A DNA stretch of 64,000 nt, taken from Copromyces sp. CBS 386.78 (taxonomy: Eukaryota > Ascomycota > Sordariomycetes > Sordariales > Sordariaceae). This document shows positions 1 to 13,108 of the stretch, one piece after another; position 1 is the first letter of the stretch; each line of letters starts with the position of its first letter. The stretch spans positions 1 to 64,000 of the forward strand of contig MU839141.1 in NCBI GenBank assembly GCA_030685235.1, in the 5' to 3' direction. A program made the position numbers and the translations under genes. Under the pieces are notes generated by a model, which was not told the DNA's origin, did not search any database, and worked only from the letters and a program-made list of their open reading frames with translations.

Positions 1-172
1 AGAAAAAGAAAAAGAAAAAGAAAAAGAAAAAGAAAAAGAAAAAGAAAAAGAAAAAGAAAAAGAAAAAGAAAAAGAAAAAGAAAAAGAAAAAGAAAAAGAA
101 AAAGAAAAAGAAAAAGAAAAAGAAAAAGAAAAAGAAAAAGAAAAAGAAAAAGAAAAAGAAAAAGAAAGAAAA
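1..172. repeat. (AAAAAG)n hexanucleotide microsatellite
   Basis: The window opens inside a nearly perfect run of the hexamer AGAAAA, about 28 units, purine-only on the plus strand. It is cut by the window edge, so its full length is unknown. Confidence 0.97.
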
Positions 173-250
173 AGATAAATAAATATAAAAATGAAAAGAT
201 AAATAAATATAAAAATAAAAAGATAAATAAATATAAAAATAAAAAGTTAA
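173..250. repeat. AT-rich ~24-bp tandem repeat
   Basis: About three degenerate copies of a 24-bp unit built on GATAAATAAATATAAAAA follow the microsatellite directly. The junction with the truncated retrotransposon lies between here and about 320. Confidence 0.75.
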
Positions 251-319
251 ATGAATATCAAAATAAAAAGAAAAAAAATCTGAAAAGCAAAAAGAATAAA
301 AAAATATATATATATAAAA

Positions 320-3300
320 TCTCCTAGCTTGGGCAGAATGGTATTTCACTGCCTCCCTCGGGCATATCCAGCTCCGCCCAAGGGAAGACTATTTTAAACT
401 TATTATCTATTACTTCTAAATTATAAATATATTTAATCCCGACGTTAATAACTTCCTCTCCGCTCTTTAAAATAAAAATTCCGTTTATAAAAATATTATA
501 ATTAAATAAAACCTTATTTTTAACTAATAGCCGCTTATCGGCCTCGTTTTTAGGTAAATCCTTTAACTTCTTACTTAAAGCGTTAAAGTATATTTATAAT
601 AAACCTAATCGGTATTTAATTATAAAATTAAATTAGGAAAGGAAATAAAATTACTATATATAGTAGGAAATTAACTATTTATTAATTATAAAGGTTTTCA
701 AAATTTTATAATCCGTAAAAACTTTAAATAATTATTATACCCCTTTGAATTCGGGGCGTTACTCTTCTAAGGCTTTAATAATAACGAATAACTCTTTATT
801 ATAAATATTATAATTATATTCGGCTAAAGAATATCGTTAGTTAAAATAGGCGATAGGGCGAAGGATACTATTATTATCGTATTATAATAACGTACTTCTA
901 TATATTTAATTAAAAGTATTTATTTCTATAATAATCTATTTTAACCAATCGTAGATTTAAAATATAAGTCTATTCGTAAAAACCTTTTTTAAAGCTTCGA
1001 AGGATTTTTAATACTATTCCTCCCATTCTTATCCCGCTATTTTCTTAATTAATTCGTATAATGGGCCGGTAATAATAGAAAAATATTTAATAAAATAGTA
1101 ATAGAAGTTAGCGAAGTTTAAAAAGCGCTAGAGCAACCTCTTAAAATTTAGAACTTCCTATATTATAATTATAAAATTTTTTTCTAAATCTATTTCGAAA
1201 CTACCTAAAATAATAATAAAATTTAAATATTTAATTTATTATATATAGAATTCGTATTTATTAATATTAATCTAGAATCTTACCTTAATTATCTTTTATA
1301 AAACCTCCCTAATATATTCTTTATACTCCTTTTTATTATTAAAATAAATTAAAACGTTATTAAAATAAATAATAATATAAACGTCGAAAATATCGTATAA
1401 AATATTGTTAATATAGTTTTAAAAAGTTCTTAACGTACCCTATAAACCGAAAAGATATATAATAAATTTATAAAAGCTAAAGCGGGTAATAAAAATAGTA
1501 AACTATTTATACCCCTCTTTAATATAGATCCTATTAAATATAATAATAATATCAAACTTCGTAAAAATCTTTACTTTATAAATCATATTAAAGGTCTCTT
1601 TAATTAATAACAGCAAATAATATATTTTCAATATAATATTATTAATACTATAATAATCTATATAAATATAAACTCTACCTTCGCTTTTTTAATTAATAAG
1701 AAGGGGGAAGCAACCGCAAACTATAACAGCTAAATAAACTTCTTCCTCAAATTATTATTAATCTACTTTTTAATAATAATTACCTCTATAAGTAATATAC
1801 GTCGAAACCGTATATTAAAAGGTTACTCTCCTAACTACAATTCAATTTTATAATTGTACGAACGATAAGGAAAAATCTCTTCCGCTAATAAGGGTAAAAA
1901 AATAATAATTTCGCTAATATACCTCCGTCCCTTAAAATAATTTAAAATCTCGATAATTTCTTCTTTAATCTTTAATAATTAATCTACTTTATTAAAAATC
2001 TTCTTTATATCCTCTTTATTAACTTTAATTAAATATATTTATTAAATAATCTCCTCGCATATAAGCGCGTCGGTCTCGAAGTTTCTAATAAAATTGACCG
2101 CTTTAATTAAAATTATAACTTTGCGGGTATCTTCTAAAGTATAAATACTAACTATTTCATTAATAAAATTATAGAGCGCGGAAGGTAAACTTTCCTTATA
2201 CTTCCTTCTATCGCCTTCTATAATACTATTAATTATTTCCTCGGTCAAATCCAAATCTTAAAAATCCGCTATAGCCGCCAACCTCTCAATTTCGGCGTAA
2301 CTTATAATATATAACTACAACTATTCCTTTTCGTAAATAAAATTAAACGCAACTATATTAAATACATTAATATTATTAGGGTTAAATTTATAATCGGACT
2401 TACAAAAATAATAGTATTAAAGGCAATTTATACCAATTAAAACGCGGCGGCCACCCACATATATATAAAATTCGTAAAGCGCAAGGCTCTTAATTTTAAC
2501 GAAGAGAACGGCGGTACTAATAATAACGACTTTAAATTCAGCCCTCCGGGCTACTAGCGCTTTAATAAGAATAGGGACCGTATAATAATTAATTTTAAGA
2601 TTAATTTTAAATAAAAGGAATTTGGGAATAAATAAAGGTTTTAGAACGGGCTCCGCCGCAATTTTTTTAATCTTTTCTTTCTTAATAATTAAAAGGCGAA
2701 ATTCAATCTCTTCCTTCTTAATAACTAAAAAAAGAAATTCAATTTCTTCCTTCTTAATCAGCGGAATAAATATTTAGTAAACGGAGGCTACCGAAACCCG
2801 GTTAGTAAAGGTTCTAAATACTACCGTCTAATATTTAAGGAAATCTATTAATAAATAGTAGCCTTAATAAGCGGTATAATTAAAATATATATTATACTAC
2901 TCGTAATCGATTTCTAACCGATAGTATTATATCTATAGGAAGCCTAAAATAATTGGGTACTTCCTAAAAATATTATAAACTAAAAAGGTAATAATCTCTT
3001 TATAATAATTAATCCGGAATTTAATTATTATTCCTTTAAAAATAATACCCTTAATTACTCTATTAATAAAAACGAATTTCTTCGCTTTCAATAATCGGAA
3101 ATAAGGAAGGTTATTTTTAATAATAAAAGAACAATTAATAAATACGAAAACGGAGCAACTACTATTAATAAGGGTAATATAATAATCTTTATACGAACGG
3201 ATTACAATATAAAAAAATAAAAATATTAAATTTAAAGAAGTAGAATTATTTAATAATTAAACTTTAATTTCCTCTAAACCTTCTAATTCTGTAAAGTTTA

Positions 3301-3472
3301 AAATTCGTCTTTCAAATATAACCCGGCTAAACCTCTATATACAATTATATATAAAAATTAAACATTTTCCTAATTATTATAATACTTTCCACTAATAGCG
3401 GGCTCAGCGGAAGCAATTAAAATAGTTAGGGCAATTAAAATAGTATCGGTAATGTAGACCTACTTTTAATTA
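320..3472 (-). mobile_element. RIP-degraded Ty3/gypsy element A, pol part (3' fragment)
   Basis: Minus-strand relic of a Ty3/gypsy retrotransposon. The reverse-transcriptase catalytic box reads as a mutated YFDD-type motif near 1,335-1,370, with Asn codons where Asp is expected. The RNase H region follows at about 350-850, with recognisable strings such as YNIYNKEL and KALEE. The frames are full of TAA/TAG stops and TpA, as expected after RIP. The coding text stops near 330 next to simple repeats, so integrase and the 3' LTR are missing or lie outside the window. The other half of the same element (gag and 5' LTR) resumes at 11,308, beyond inserted element B. RT then RNase H reading leftward fixes the minus orientation. 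Confidence 0.8.
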
Positions 3473-3682
3473 TATTACGGGGTGAGGCACTGTTGGGGGT
3501 AGGGTAAGATATGCGTTGTTGTGCGAAGGAGAGGAAAGGAAGGATGTGTGCGGAGGACTGGCTATATGGGCGAGAGCCCTGAAGCTAGGCCGTGCGCGTA
3601 TATAACCCTATACGTGACCGTACTATAACGATAGTTATAGTGCGAGTGTAGGGTGGGTATGTTATAGGCTAATCCTGTAATA
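3473..3682 (-). repeat. 3' LTR of element B
   Basis: A 210-bp direct repeat of 11,098-11,307. Ends read TATTACGG...TGTAATA on the plus strand, consistent with RIP'd TG...CA termini. The roughly 20 differences from the partner are all C/T or G/A transitions. Confidence 0.93.
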
Positions 3683-3699
3683 CTATCCCTCCTCAAAAG
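3683..3699 (-). other. Polypurine tract of element B
   Basis: On the minus strand the bases directly before the 3' LTR read as a purine run, TTTTGAGGAGGGATAG. This is the expected position of the plus-strand priming tract of an LTR retrotransposon. Confidence 0.65.
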
Positions 3700-6600
3700 A
3701 AGCTCTAGTAGCTTTAAAGATATATATATATAATAATAGCTGTTTTTATTCGTATAGTTCTATTTCCTTTAATATCTTATTATAATTAGTAACCTCTGTA
3801 GGCGGTATCCTGCTTGCCCAAATGTTTAATAACCTTCGTAGGATCTTCCTATATAGTAATGCTAAAGATTCCTCTACCTTCTTATTTAGCAGTTCGGTCA
3901 GTTTACGAACGGTTGTAACGCCGTCTAGGAGTGGGGTAGATATATCAATTACAGTAGCGGTTTTATAGTGTATTAGGCGGGCGGAGCGTTGTTTAGGGGG
4001 TTTAGGAGCGGATTTAGGCTTAGGAGTGGATTTAGGCTTAGGTTCGGGATTAGGTATTGGGGCGGTATTATTAGCGACGTATTCGGGCTATTACTATACT
4101 TCGGGAGGTATTAGCTTATTAGGATTTTCTTTATAGAAATAGAGGATTATGTCTTTATAATTAATAACGTTAGCCTTAGGTTCCTAGGTTGGTTGGTGAT
4201 TTCCTTTCTATTGTATACAGTAGTATTAATAAGTATTATTACTTAATTAGGTATAATCGATGAATTTTTCGAAATTTTATTCGGTATATTCTTCGTAATT
4301 ATTTGTATAAATTATAATTTTACCGTTATTTATTCTAATGTCCGTTAAAGTATTTTAGTTAAAGAGGCCTCTATTAATTTAGGGCTAGATTATCGAAATG
4401 TAAAAGATAAGGGCGTATTTTATATTCGCAGGTAGGGCGAAATAAATTGTATGAGACTTTATTCGTATAATTTTGAACGGGCTTTCCTATTGAGGGTAAA
4501 GTTTTAATATTAGGCGATTATTAGCGAAATTAGTCGTATTAAATAGTACTAAATCCCCTTCCTTATATTTAAGGGAGTCGATTCGGTAGCAGTTAATATT
4601 ATTTTCGTATTATATTTAAATTCTTTTTATTTATTATAAAACGAAGTTCTAAATTGTTTAGAAGTAGTTAATTAGTTTATTAGTTTTATAATATTCTTTG
4701 AGCTAGGCGGGTAATAAGTTTAGGTATAGCGGGGTGTGAGGCTCTATGCCTATTCGGGGGTGAAAATTATAATTGGCGAAAAAAGGCGAAATATTAATAA
4801 ACGATAATATTATATTATTACTTATAAATTTAGCGAGAGGATGCTATTTAATTTAATTAATTTGTACTTAATTAATATAAAGGCGAAGGAATTATTCTAT
4901 TTTTATATTAATACGTTTAATTTAAACGTTAATCTAAGGATAGAAAGTGGAGGTCAATTTGCGAATAATAGTAAATCGTTTATATAAAATATTTTAAAAA
5001 CGTAAAACGAATTATGTACCGCGATTAGAAAGGATTGTATTTAATAAGTTGTAGAAGTAGTATACCCGGTCGATAAAGCGATTAATTAATTTTTTAACTT
5101 TTAGAATTACTGTTAGGATATAATAACGTATTTTAATTAATTGGTTAACGATAACGGCGATATATTTAAAAGTTTAATTAAAATAAATATTTAAGGGTAG
5201 CGGAATAATATAATTAATAGAAATATTTTTCTATAATACGAGCGAAATTTTTAAAGGTTTAAAAAAGCTAGCGGAATTTCGTTTTAAAGACTTCGTTTTA
5301 ATATAGGGGAGATAGCTTTTATAGAAAACTCTAATATTGTAAATTATCCCCTCCTAGTAGAAATCGCGTTAAAGAAGGTTATAAATCGCGTTGCGGTTAG
5401 GGTACCCCGCATTGGGGGAATTATATTAATAATTAATTAGAACGAATTAGAATTCTTTATTATAAAGGTTAATAATAACCTTATTACGTTATTTAGTAAT
5501 ACTATTATTAGCTACCCAATATTCCGTAAATACTTTGTAAAAGACTTTTTTAATACCGGGAGTCTATTATTTATAAGTGGGGTCTGCGAGGTAGGAGACT
5601 ACTTCTTAGAAGAAAACGGAAGTTTTATAACTATTTAGAATAATATTATTAATAAATTTATTATTATAATTATTTATTAAGCGGAGCGAAAAGTTTAAGG
5701 GGTCGTCTAAGCATCCTTCTTCGAATTACGCTAAGTTTAAAAGGGCGCGTTAATAGGTTACTAAACGATTATTATTAGTATTGGTAAGGCGGTCGTTAGG
5801 CTTACGGCTTAAAGTATTTGGGCGGAAATTCTACGGCCTTAAAGTATATTTAATTAAAAAATTGAATTGCAATAGGAATTAGGACTACCTTATATAACGT
5901 TAGGTGAATTATTTATTAGTTATAAAAGTTTAGAAGTTTTTATAGTCGATTAGGATATTGAAGGGTTATTAAGTACTTTTGAATTTTAATTTCTACTTTT
6001 CGAAGGCTTTAATAATAACGAATAATTCTTTATTGTATATATTATAATTATATTCTTAAAACGAATATTTTAACGAGAAGTAAGTAATAGGGTAAAGGAC
6101 GCTATTATTCCTGTATTAAAATAGGGTACCTCTTACAATTTAATTAAAAATATTTGTTTTAACTACCGTTTTCTTAAACTAATTGTAGATTTTTAATATG
6201 GGTCCGCTAATAAAAATTCGTTTTAAAGTTTCGAAAGCGGAATTATATATAATGGACTACGACTATACGGCATCCTTTTTTATAAATTCGTATAATAGTC
6301 CCGCTATTATTGAAAAATCTTTAATAAAATAGCGGTAGAAGTTTACGAAATTTAAAAAGGATTATAAGGATTTTTTAAATTAGGGAATTACTTAATCGGT
6401 AACGGCTTTAACTTTCTTTAAATTTATTTCGATACTTCCTAGTATAATAATAAGGCTCAAATATTTCGTCTATATTATATAAAATTCGTATTTATCGATA
6501 TTAACGTTAAAACCTACTTTAATTAAGTAATTAAAGACGTCGTTAATATACCGCTCGTAATTTTTAACGTTATCGGAATAAATTAGGACGTTATCAAAAT

Positions 6601-9502
6601 AAGTAATCGTATAAACGTTGAAAATATTATAAAGGATATTATTAATATAATTCTAAAAAGCCCCGGGGGCGCCTTATAAGCTAAATAGAACTATTAATAA
6701 TTTAAATAAATTAAACCGTATTATAAAAATTATAAATTACTTATACCCCTCCTTAATACGGATATAGTTAAAAGCGGCAATAACGTCGAATTTAATAAAA
6801 ATTTTAATACAATAGATTACGTCGAAGGTTTTTTTAATTAACGGTAATAGATATTGTAATTTAAGGGTAATATTATTAATATTATAGTAGTCTATATAAA
6901 CGCGAATTCTTCTACCTAATTTCTTTATTAGAAGGATTAAGGCGGATACTTCCGACTATAATAGCCGGATAAACTTCTTCTATAATATATTATCGATCTA
7001 TTTTTTAACGACGTTAAATTCGTCGGGGTTAAAAAGGCGTCTACGAATAGTTAGGGGTATAGCTCCCGGGCGGAATTCGATTTTAAAATTGTAAGAACGG
7101 TAAGGGGGAAGGGTTTTAATTCCCTTTTAACGGAAAGTATTCGTATAATACTAATACTATTAAAGTAATTTAATTTAAATCTATACGTCCGTTTTAAGTA
7201 ATTTATCGGCTTTTTCGTAAAATTTTATAATATTTTCTAAAGTAACTTTATATAAAATAATATTATTAATAGCAAAATATTAATCGATAGCCTCTTCGTA
7301 CTAGGGAAAGTCGTTATTTATACTATTAATTTTAATGGAGTTAAAGATTTTAATAGCCTTTAAAGTAACTATATTACCTTTACCTACTAAACCGTCGATT
7401 TAGCGGTGAAAATTATTGCCGAAGAATTTCTTATACTTTTATCCTTTGCTTATTAGGACTTCTTTAATTATTTTTAAAGTAAATTTATTATTAAAAGCGG
7501 ACGGGTCTAAAATACTATATTCTTTTACTAATTTATCTTCTTCTAATATACGTTTAATATCCTCGTTTATATTAGCCTTCGTAGTATAAATAACCTAAAG
7601 GTTATATTTTTCTACTAGCTAGTTAAAGGCAGCGGCGGATAGTTCCTTAATATTATTAGGGTTAATAAAATTTATTAGGATATAGAGGCGACGGATTTAT
7701 ACCCGATAATTTATAGTAATGGTATAGAATCTTCTAATTACTTAATAAAGTATTAGGACTATTTATAGTAGAAGAGGGGGAATTATATTGTAGGGAATAA
7801 TATAGAGTATAACGGCCTGACCGGAGCTTGCCGGTATTTTGTTAATTGCGGAGGTCTTTAAGCGGTAAGCGATCCGGTCCCAAAAGTAGTTAAAACGTTG
7901 ACGAACCGTTCGTTTTATAATTACAGCTATAGAAATACGGCGTAGGATGTCCATTTAGGGCTTAATATCGGGTTTACCCTCGTTTAGGACCTTTTCGTAT
8001 ATAGCTTTCTTAAATATTAAATTCGCTACGTTAAAATAGGCAACCGGGTTCGCTATTAAGGCTTCCCGCTTATTATTAGGGATCCCCTTTAGGAAATAAC
8101 TATATTCTTCGCAAACTACGGTAAATTAAAGCGAATTATAAGGTTTATAAAATATTTAGCGAATAGTAAATTAATTATAGGTGACCTAAAATAATAGGAT
8201 TATTTTCGGCTAAATTATAAATAAATAGATTAATAATTTTATAATAATAGCCTATCCTTATTATAATTTTTATAAAATAGGTAATATTACTTTTAATTAG
8301 GCCCCCGTCCGTAAAGTAGAGGATTTTAAGGATTATAAATTTATAGAAGGGAAGATAATATTAATAAATAAAACGTTTGTCGATAAAGTTTAGGGTAGTA
8401 TAATTATTATCGATTAGGTTTGAATAATATATTTTATACGATCCGTCGGATAGTTAGATAAAGAGGTTTAATAAATTAGGGTATTTATAATAATTATTTA
8501 TAGAAGATTTATAAATCTTAATTATATCTAATTATATAGGGATATTACCTTCCTCCCTCCGTATTTATCCTATAAATAATTACTTCTAATCGCAATTTAG
8601 TTTGGAGGCTATATATTTCCCTATTAATTAATATAATTAATTTTGTTACTTTAAATAGGGCCGACGAAACTAGGAACGTATACGGGGACCGGAGCCTACT
8701 AATATTACGGCGTTATAATATTATTATTATTATTAGCCGCCTAGGCGTTTATAGCGTTAATTTAATACTATTAGCTATAGCCCTATTAATTATAACCCTA
8801 CTAACTATAGCCGTATTAGCCCTACTAAGGAGCGGAGTTATTATTACCGCCCCTACTACCGCCTCTATTACCGCCCCTACCACCGCGACCGCCGCAATTA
8901 CTACAGGTGGAAACGGGGGGATCCTTATTAAAATTAATACGGTTGCGGCAAGCGGCTGAAAAATAATTCTTACGACTACAACGGGTATACGCGCCCATCT
9001 TTATACGATATTTAAATATTTCTTAGGAAATTATACTATATATAATAATATTAATAGCAAATATAAAATTAAGGTCTATTGCGTTACCGCCCTAATTAAT
9101 AGGCTATTCTACAGACGAAATAGTATTATAATTATTCGAAGAAGACGGTTTATAAAATAGGTTAGCGAGCTTTTTACGGTAGATATTATTTTTATAGCTC
9201 TAGGCTAGTAAGTAGGTTATTTAGAGCTATTTACCGTAGTTATTATCGGTAGGAAGCGGGTATTAGTAAGCGATAATATTACGGACAGCCTTAATAACTT
9301 TATTACGAAGGAAATACACCTTTATAGTATTATTTATATTGTACTAGTCGATGAGGATAGTAAAGCGGTCTTCGAAAATGGCCTAGCGCATATCTTTGGT
9401 CATCTTCAGGTCGTCTAGCTCGCGACGAGCGATGACGGTGAGGTCGGAGTTGTCGTACTTGGTATTGAGCTCCTTAAAAAGGTCTATATTCGTTTAGGCT
9501 AG

Positions 9503-10033
9503 AAACGCCTTCAGACCCCATCCGCTAGGATGGGGTCTGGCAGGGCAATTAGTTGAAATTAGGGCAATTAGTTAAAAAAAAATTAGGTACATGCCAAGGC
9601 CACCAAAACTAGTGCAGGATAGAAGTACCATCATTTTGTCGCATAACTACATATAGCTAGCGAGCTCTAATAAAAGCACGTACCTTATATTCGTATGCTA
9701 GAATGTAACGGATACCGAGTGCACTACCAAAAAAATGTAACGAATGCTACTGCACCACCAAAACAGAAGATATGAAAAAACTAAATACATTATTAGATAA
9801 ATAAAAACGAGGCGAACAATCTGGCGCAATTACTTTTTTGATGCATGCGCTGTGGAATGAGCAGTCAATACGTGAATGCCTTCACCTGTTTTACGATATG
9901 CGGTTATACTAGGCTACCTTCATTTGCTAGTAAATTTGCAGGTGGAGTATGTACCAGAAATTTAACTAATTGCCCTGATTTTAACTAATTGACCTGCCTG
10001 ACCCTTTCCTGCGGAAAGGGTCTGGGGACGTTT
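9503..10033. mobile_element. 531-bp inverted-repeat element inside B's gag
   Basis: Both ends share an imperfect terminal inverted repeat of about 90 bp. It starts AAACG, contains a short internal hairpin (CAGACCCC...GGGGTCTG on the left) and then the string GGGCAATTAGTTAAA. CTAG flanks both ends (9,499-9,502 and 10,034-10,037), possibly a 4-bp target duplication, though CTAG is palindromic. Base composition is balanced, unlike the RIP'd host element. No credible coding frame lies between the repeats, so it is a non-autonomous (MITE-like) element of unassigned superfamily. Confidence 0.75.
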
Positions 10034-11097
10034 CTAGTCCTAACGAGTAGCGGTCTTCCATTTCCACTTGGTATTGTCAGTTGAGTGTTCGAAGATGTTG
10101 GCCAGCGCCGATTCGATAGCTGCGAAAGGGGGGCCCTCGAAGTATTTAACGATATACGAAAAATGTTTGAGCTTGGAAGCGAAGTAGATCGGCTTGTTAA
10201 TCTAGTATAGTTTGACTTTTATGCGCTAGGAGCGATACTTCTCCGCTTTCTCTAATAGAGTAGTTCCCTTACTATCGAACGGGGTAATGTATGTATGTAA
10301 TTATACCGACCTATAGCTGCTACCATTAATATTCGTAGTCGCTATAATAAGTATTTTAATTTTTTAAACTTACTTAAATTAAACGTAGACTTTATTAATA
10401 GTTTCGGCGTACTTATCCTTTTGTTTTTAAAAGGATTTAAAAGTATTAGTTTTAAAATTATTAAAGGATTATTTGAATTCGTTAATCCTTTATTAGAGTT
10501 CGGTATTTCGAATATTTAAACGATTAATTTTTTAGTAGGATTCGGTGAGGTCCTCTTCAGCTCTCTAAATATACGAGTAGGCTTCAATTACATTATTATA
10601 AATAAAATAGTTGTAGGCGAGGGCGACGTTGCGGAATATTAGGATTAATACGAGCGTAAAGGCGTAATCTACGGTATAATATAATGGAGCGCGAATAGTA
10701 GGATTATTATCGAGGTTTATAAATACTTTAATTAGGGTATTATAAATTACTTAATTTTTAGGGTTGGTAGTTTGAAGGGCGCCGATAGCGGTTATTATAA
10801 TAAAATTATCGGTAATAACCCGTAGTTAGTCTATTATTAATTATTGAATTAATACGGATATAGTTATTATTAGAATAGACTATTTTGATTAATAAGTATA
10901 AAAGGGAGAAAGAAATAAAATTAATACCTATTACTTAATTCGAATTATAATATTTACGATTAAATCTTTTATTTGTCCGCTTGTGAACGGGTCGAGTTTT
11001 TAATTGCGGATGTAATTTAAATAATATTTTTATACGAAACGTAAATTTGAATCTATCTCCTTTGAGCGTACGTAGCGCAATAGTAGGCATAATAAAC

Positions 11098-11307
11098 TAT
11101 TACGGGGTAAGGCACTGTTGGGGGTAGGGTAAGATATACGTTGTTATACGAAGGAGAGGAAAGGAAGGATGTATATAGAGGACTAGCTATATGGGCGAGA
11201 GCCCTAAAGCTAGGCCGTACGCGCATATGACCTTGTACGTAACCGTACTATAACGATAGTTATAGTGCGAGTGCAGGGTGGGCATGTTATAGGCTAATCC
11301 TGTGACA
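11098..11307 (-). repeat. 5' LTR of element B
   Basis: Partner of 3,473-3,682, same length and orientation. Its outer end still reads TGTGACA, so the terminal CA survives here while the other copy has TA. Confidence 0.93.
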
Positions 11308-13108
11308 AATTATAACCCTTACTATAACCTTTATTCTTCAACTTCTTACTAATAGAATACTAAGGACTTTAAAAATTATAATTAATTAAAGCAGTACAAT
11401 TGCGGGTAATATAGCCGGGCTTACTACAACGACAGTAAAAATTATTATAAGAATACTAATTAAAAACATCCTTATAAATAAAAATTATAAAATTAATAAC
11501 GTCTAAATCTATTTTATTACTACCCTAACTAATAAAAACGTTATTAATAGAAAATTTAATATTAGAGCGACCTCCGCTACTATTATTATTACTAGTATTA
11601 CTATTAGAATTAAAGAAATAATTCACTATCTTTTAATAATAATCTATATTTTCAAAATTACCGGCAATATTATAACAAATTTCGAATTAACGTTTAAAAT
11701 CGTTATTAGAAGGAAGGTTGTAATAAGCGAAAGTATTGTAAAAATATTTATTAATTTTATTCCGGAAATAATAAACTTTTATCGAATTATCGAAACCGTA
11801 AAAGTTTATTAAATTAATTAATTCGAATTCGAAATTTATAAAAAATATATTCTTTATATATAATTCTTATAAATAATAGCCGGCGTCTATTTTAAAATTT
11901 ATATTCTAAAAATAAAAGACTAAATATTCTATAAATTTAACGCCTATCTTCTAACACCAATTTACTTTATTAGAATCCGACTAAATTACGTCCAAATTAT
12001 CCTAAATACCGAATAAAATCTCTAATCCTAAAAATATAGTAATATAAATAATTCTAATATCTTTAAAAGAATAAAGAACGGCGTCGCACTTTTATTAAAA
12101 TTAAATATAAAAATACCAAACTTTAAAAATCTTATATCTACGAACGGGACCGTTAATTTCCTTACTAATAAAAATAGGCGGGTTTTCTACCGTTTAATAA
12201 AAAAAGGAAAATATAATTGCTTTCGTAATTATATTACTAACGGAGGAAAAAGCCTATATTTTAAAAATATTATACTCCGCGAATAAAATATTATAAACGG
12301 ATTTAAAATTAATATAATTAAATTTTTTTAAATTAAAATTAAATTAAATATTATCGGCTATTTAGTAAGTAATCCTAAATTCTTTTTTAAAACGCTAAAA
12401 ATCGTTTTCAAAATTATTATAATATTCGAAATTAGTACAATAAAAGCAATTAAAAAGTATAATAATAAAGTAGAAAGTAGAAGCTTAAGAAAAAAAGAAG
12501 TTATTTCAAAATACTTGCGTAGGATTAAGAGACCTTCTAATTAATTAAAGCCTTCGAAAAAATTAACAAGAATTATAATAGCGGGTTAAAGAAGTTCGAA
12601 AAGCGCGGCGCAATAAACTATAGTATTAAATTCGCTATTAAGGGTATTAATAACGGAATACAACGTTTCTAAATTAAATAAATTACTAATAATAGGAATA
12701 AAAAGGTTAGGAAAATTACCGCTACCGGTATTACTATTGGAAGAGAAGAGGGCGGGATCGTTATCGTTGTAAGATATAAGATAAAAGAAAGGTAACCGCT
12801 CGAAATAAAAGAGAGGTAAAAGTCCGCGACTAGGACTATTTGAAGTAAAGGTCTGCTATTAGGACCGTTTGAGGCAATTAAAGATAGGCGATCTCTTATT
12901 TATTAGATGAAGAGTACTTTCCTTTACGTATTAGTAAAAGGATATTAGAGTTTTGATTAGGCGATTATTATAATTACGATTATCGAAGCTTAGGGGGGTA
13001 TTAGGCTTAGCGATTCGTAATAAAGCGATCCTTATACGCGCGCGATTAAAAATAATTGCGATAAATAGGTTTATACTATAAACGTAATAGTTAAAAGGTG
13101 TAATTAAC
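11308..13108 (-). mobile_element. Element A continued: RIP-degraded gag
   Basis: Minus-strand continuation of element A after the AATTA duplication. A CCHC zinc-knuckle relic is visible near 11,397-11,438, with the last part reading CRCSKPGYITRNC. The first Cys and the His positions now read Tyr, as RIP would produce. The stretch up to the LTR is AT-rich gag and leader with many stops. Together with 320-3,472 this is one element interrupted between gag and pol. Confidence 0.78.

Larger units (their letters stand above)
3473..11307 (-). mobile_element. Complete RIP-inactivated Ty3/gypsy LTR retrotransposon B
   Basis: A 7.8-kb element bounded by 210-bp direct LTRs and a perfect 5-bp duplication AATTA (3,468-3,472 and 11,308-11,312). 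Read on the minus strand it runs 5' LTR, gag with a CCHC zinc knuckle relic near 8,946-8,990, pol with an RT box near 6,569-6,601 (one active-site Asp now Asn), RNase H near 6,000, and an integrase tail near 4,510-4,590 reading KEGDLVLFNTTNFANNR, then a polypurine tract and 3' LTR. Gag-PR-RT-RH-IN order identifies Ty3/gypsy. Stops throughout and AT-skewed transitions show RIP inactivation. It sits inside element A, whose coding halves flank it in the same orientation. Confidence 0.9.
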
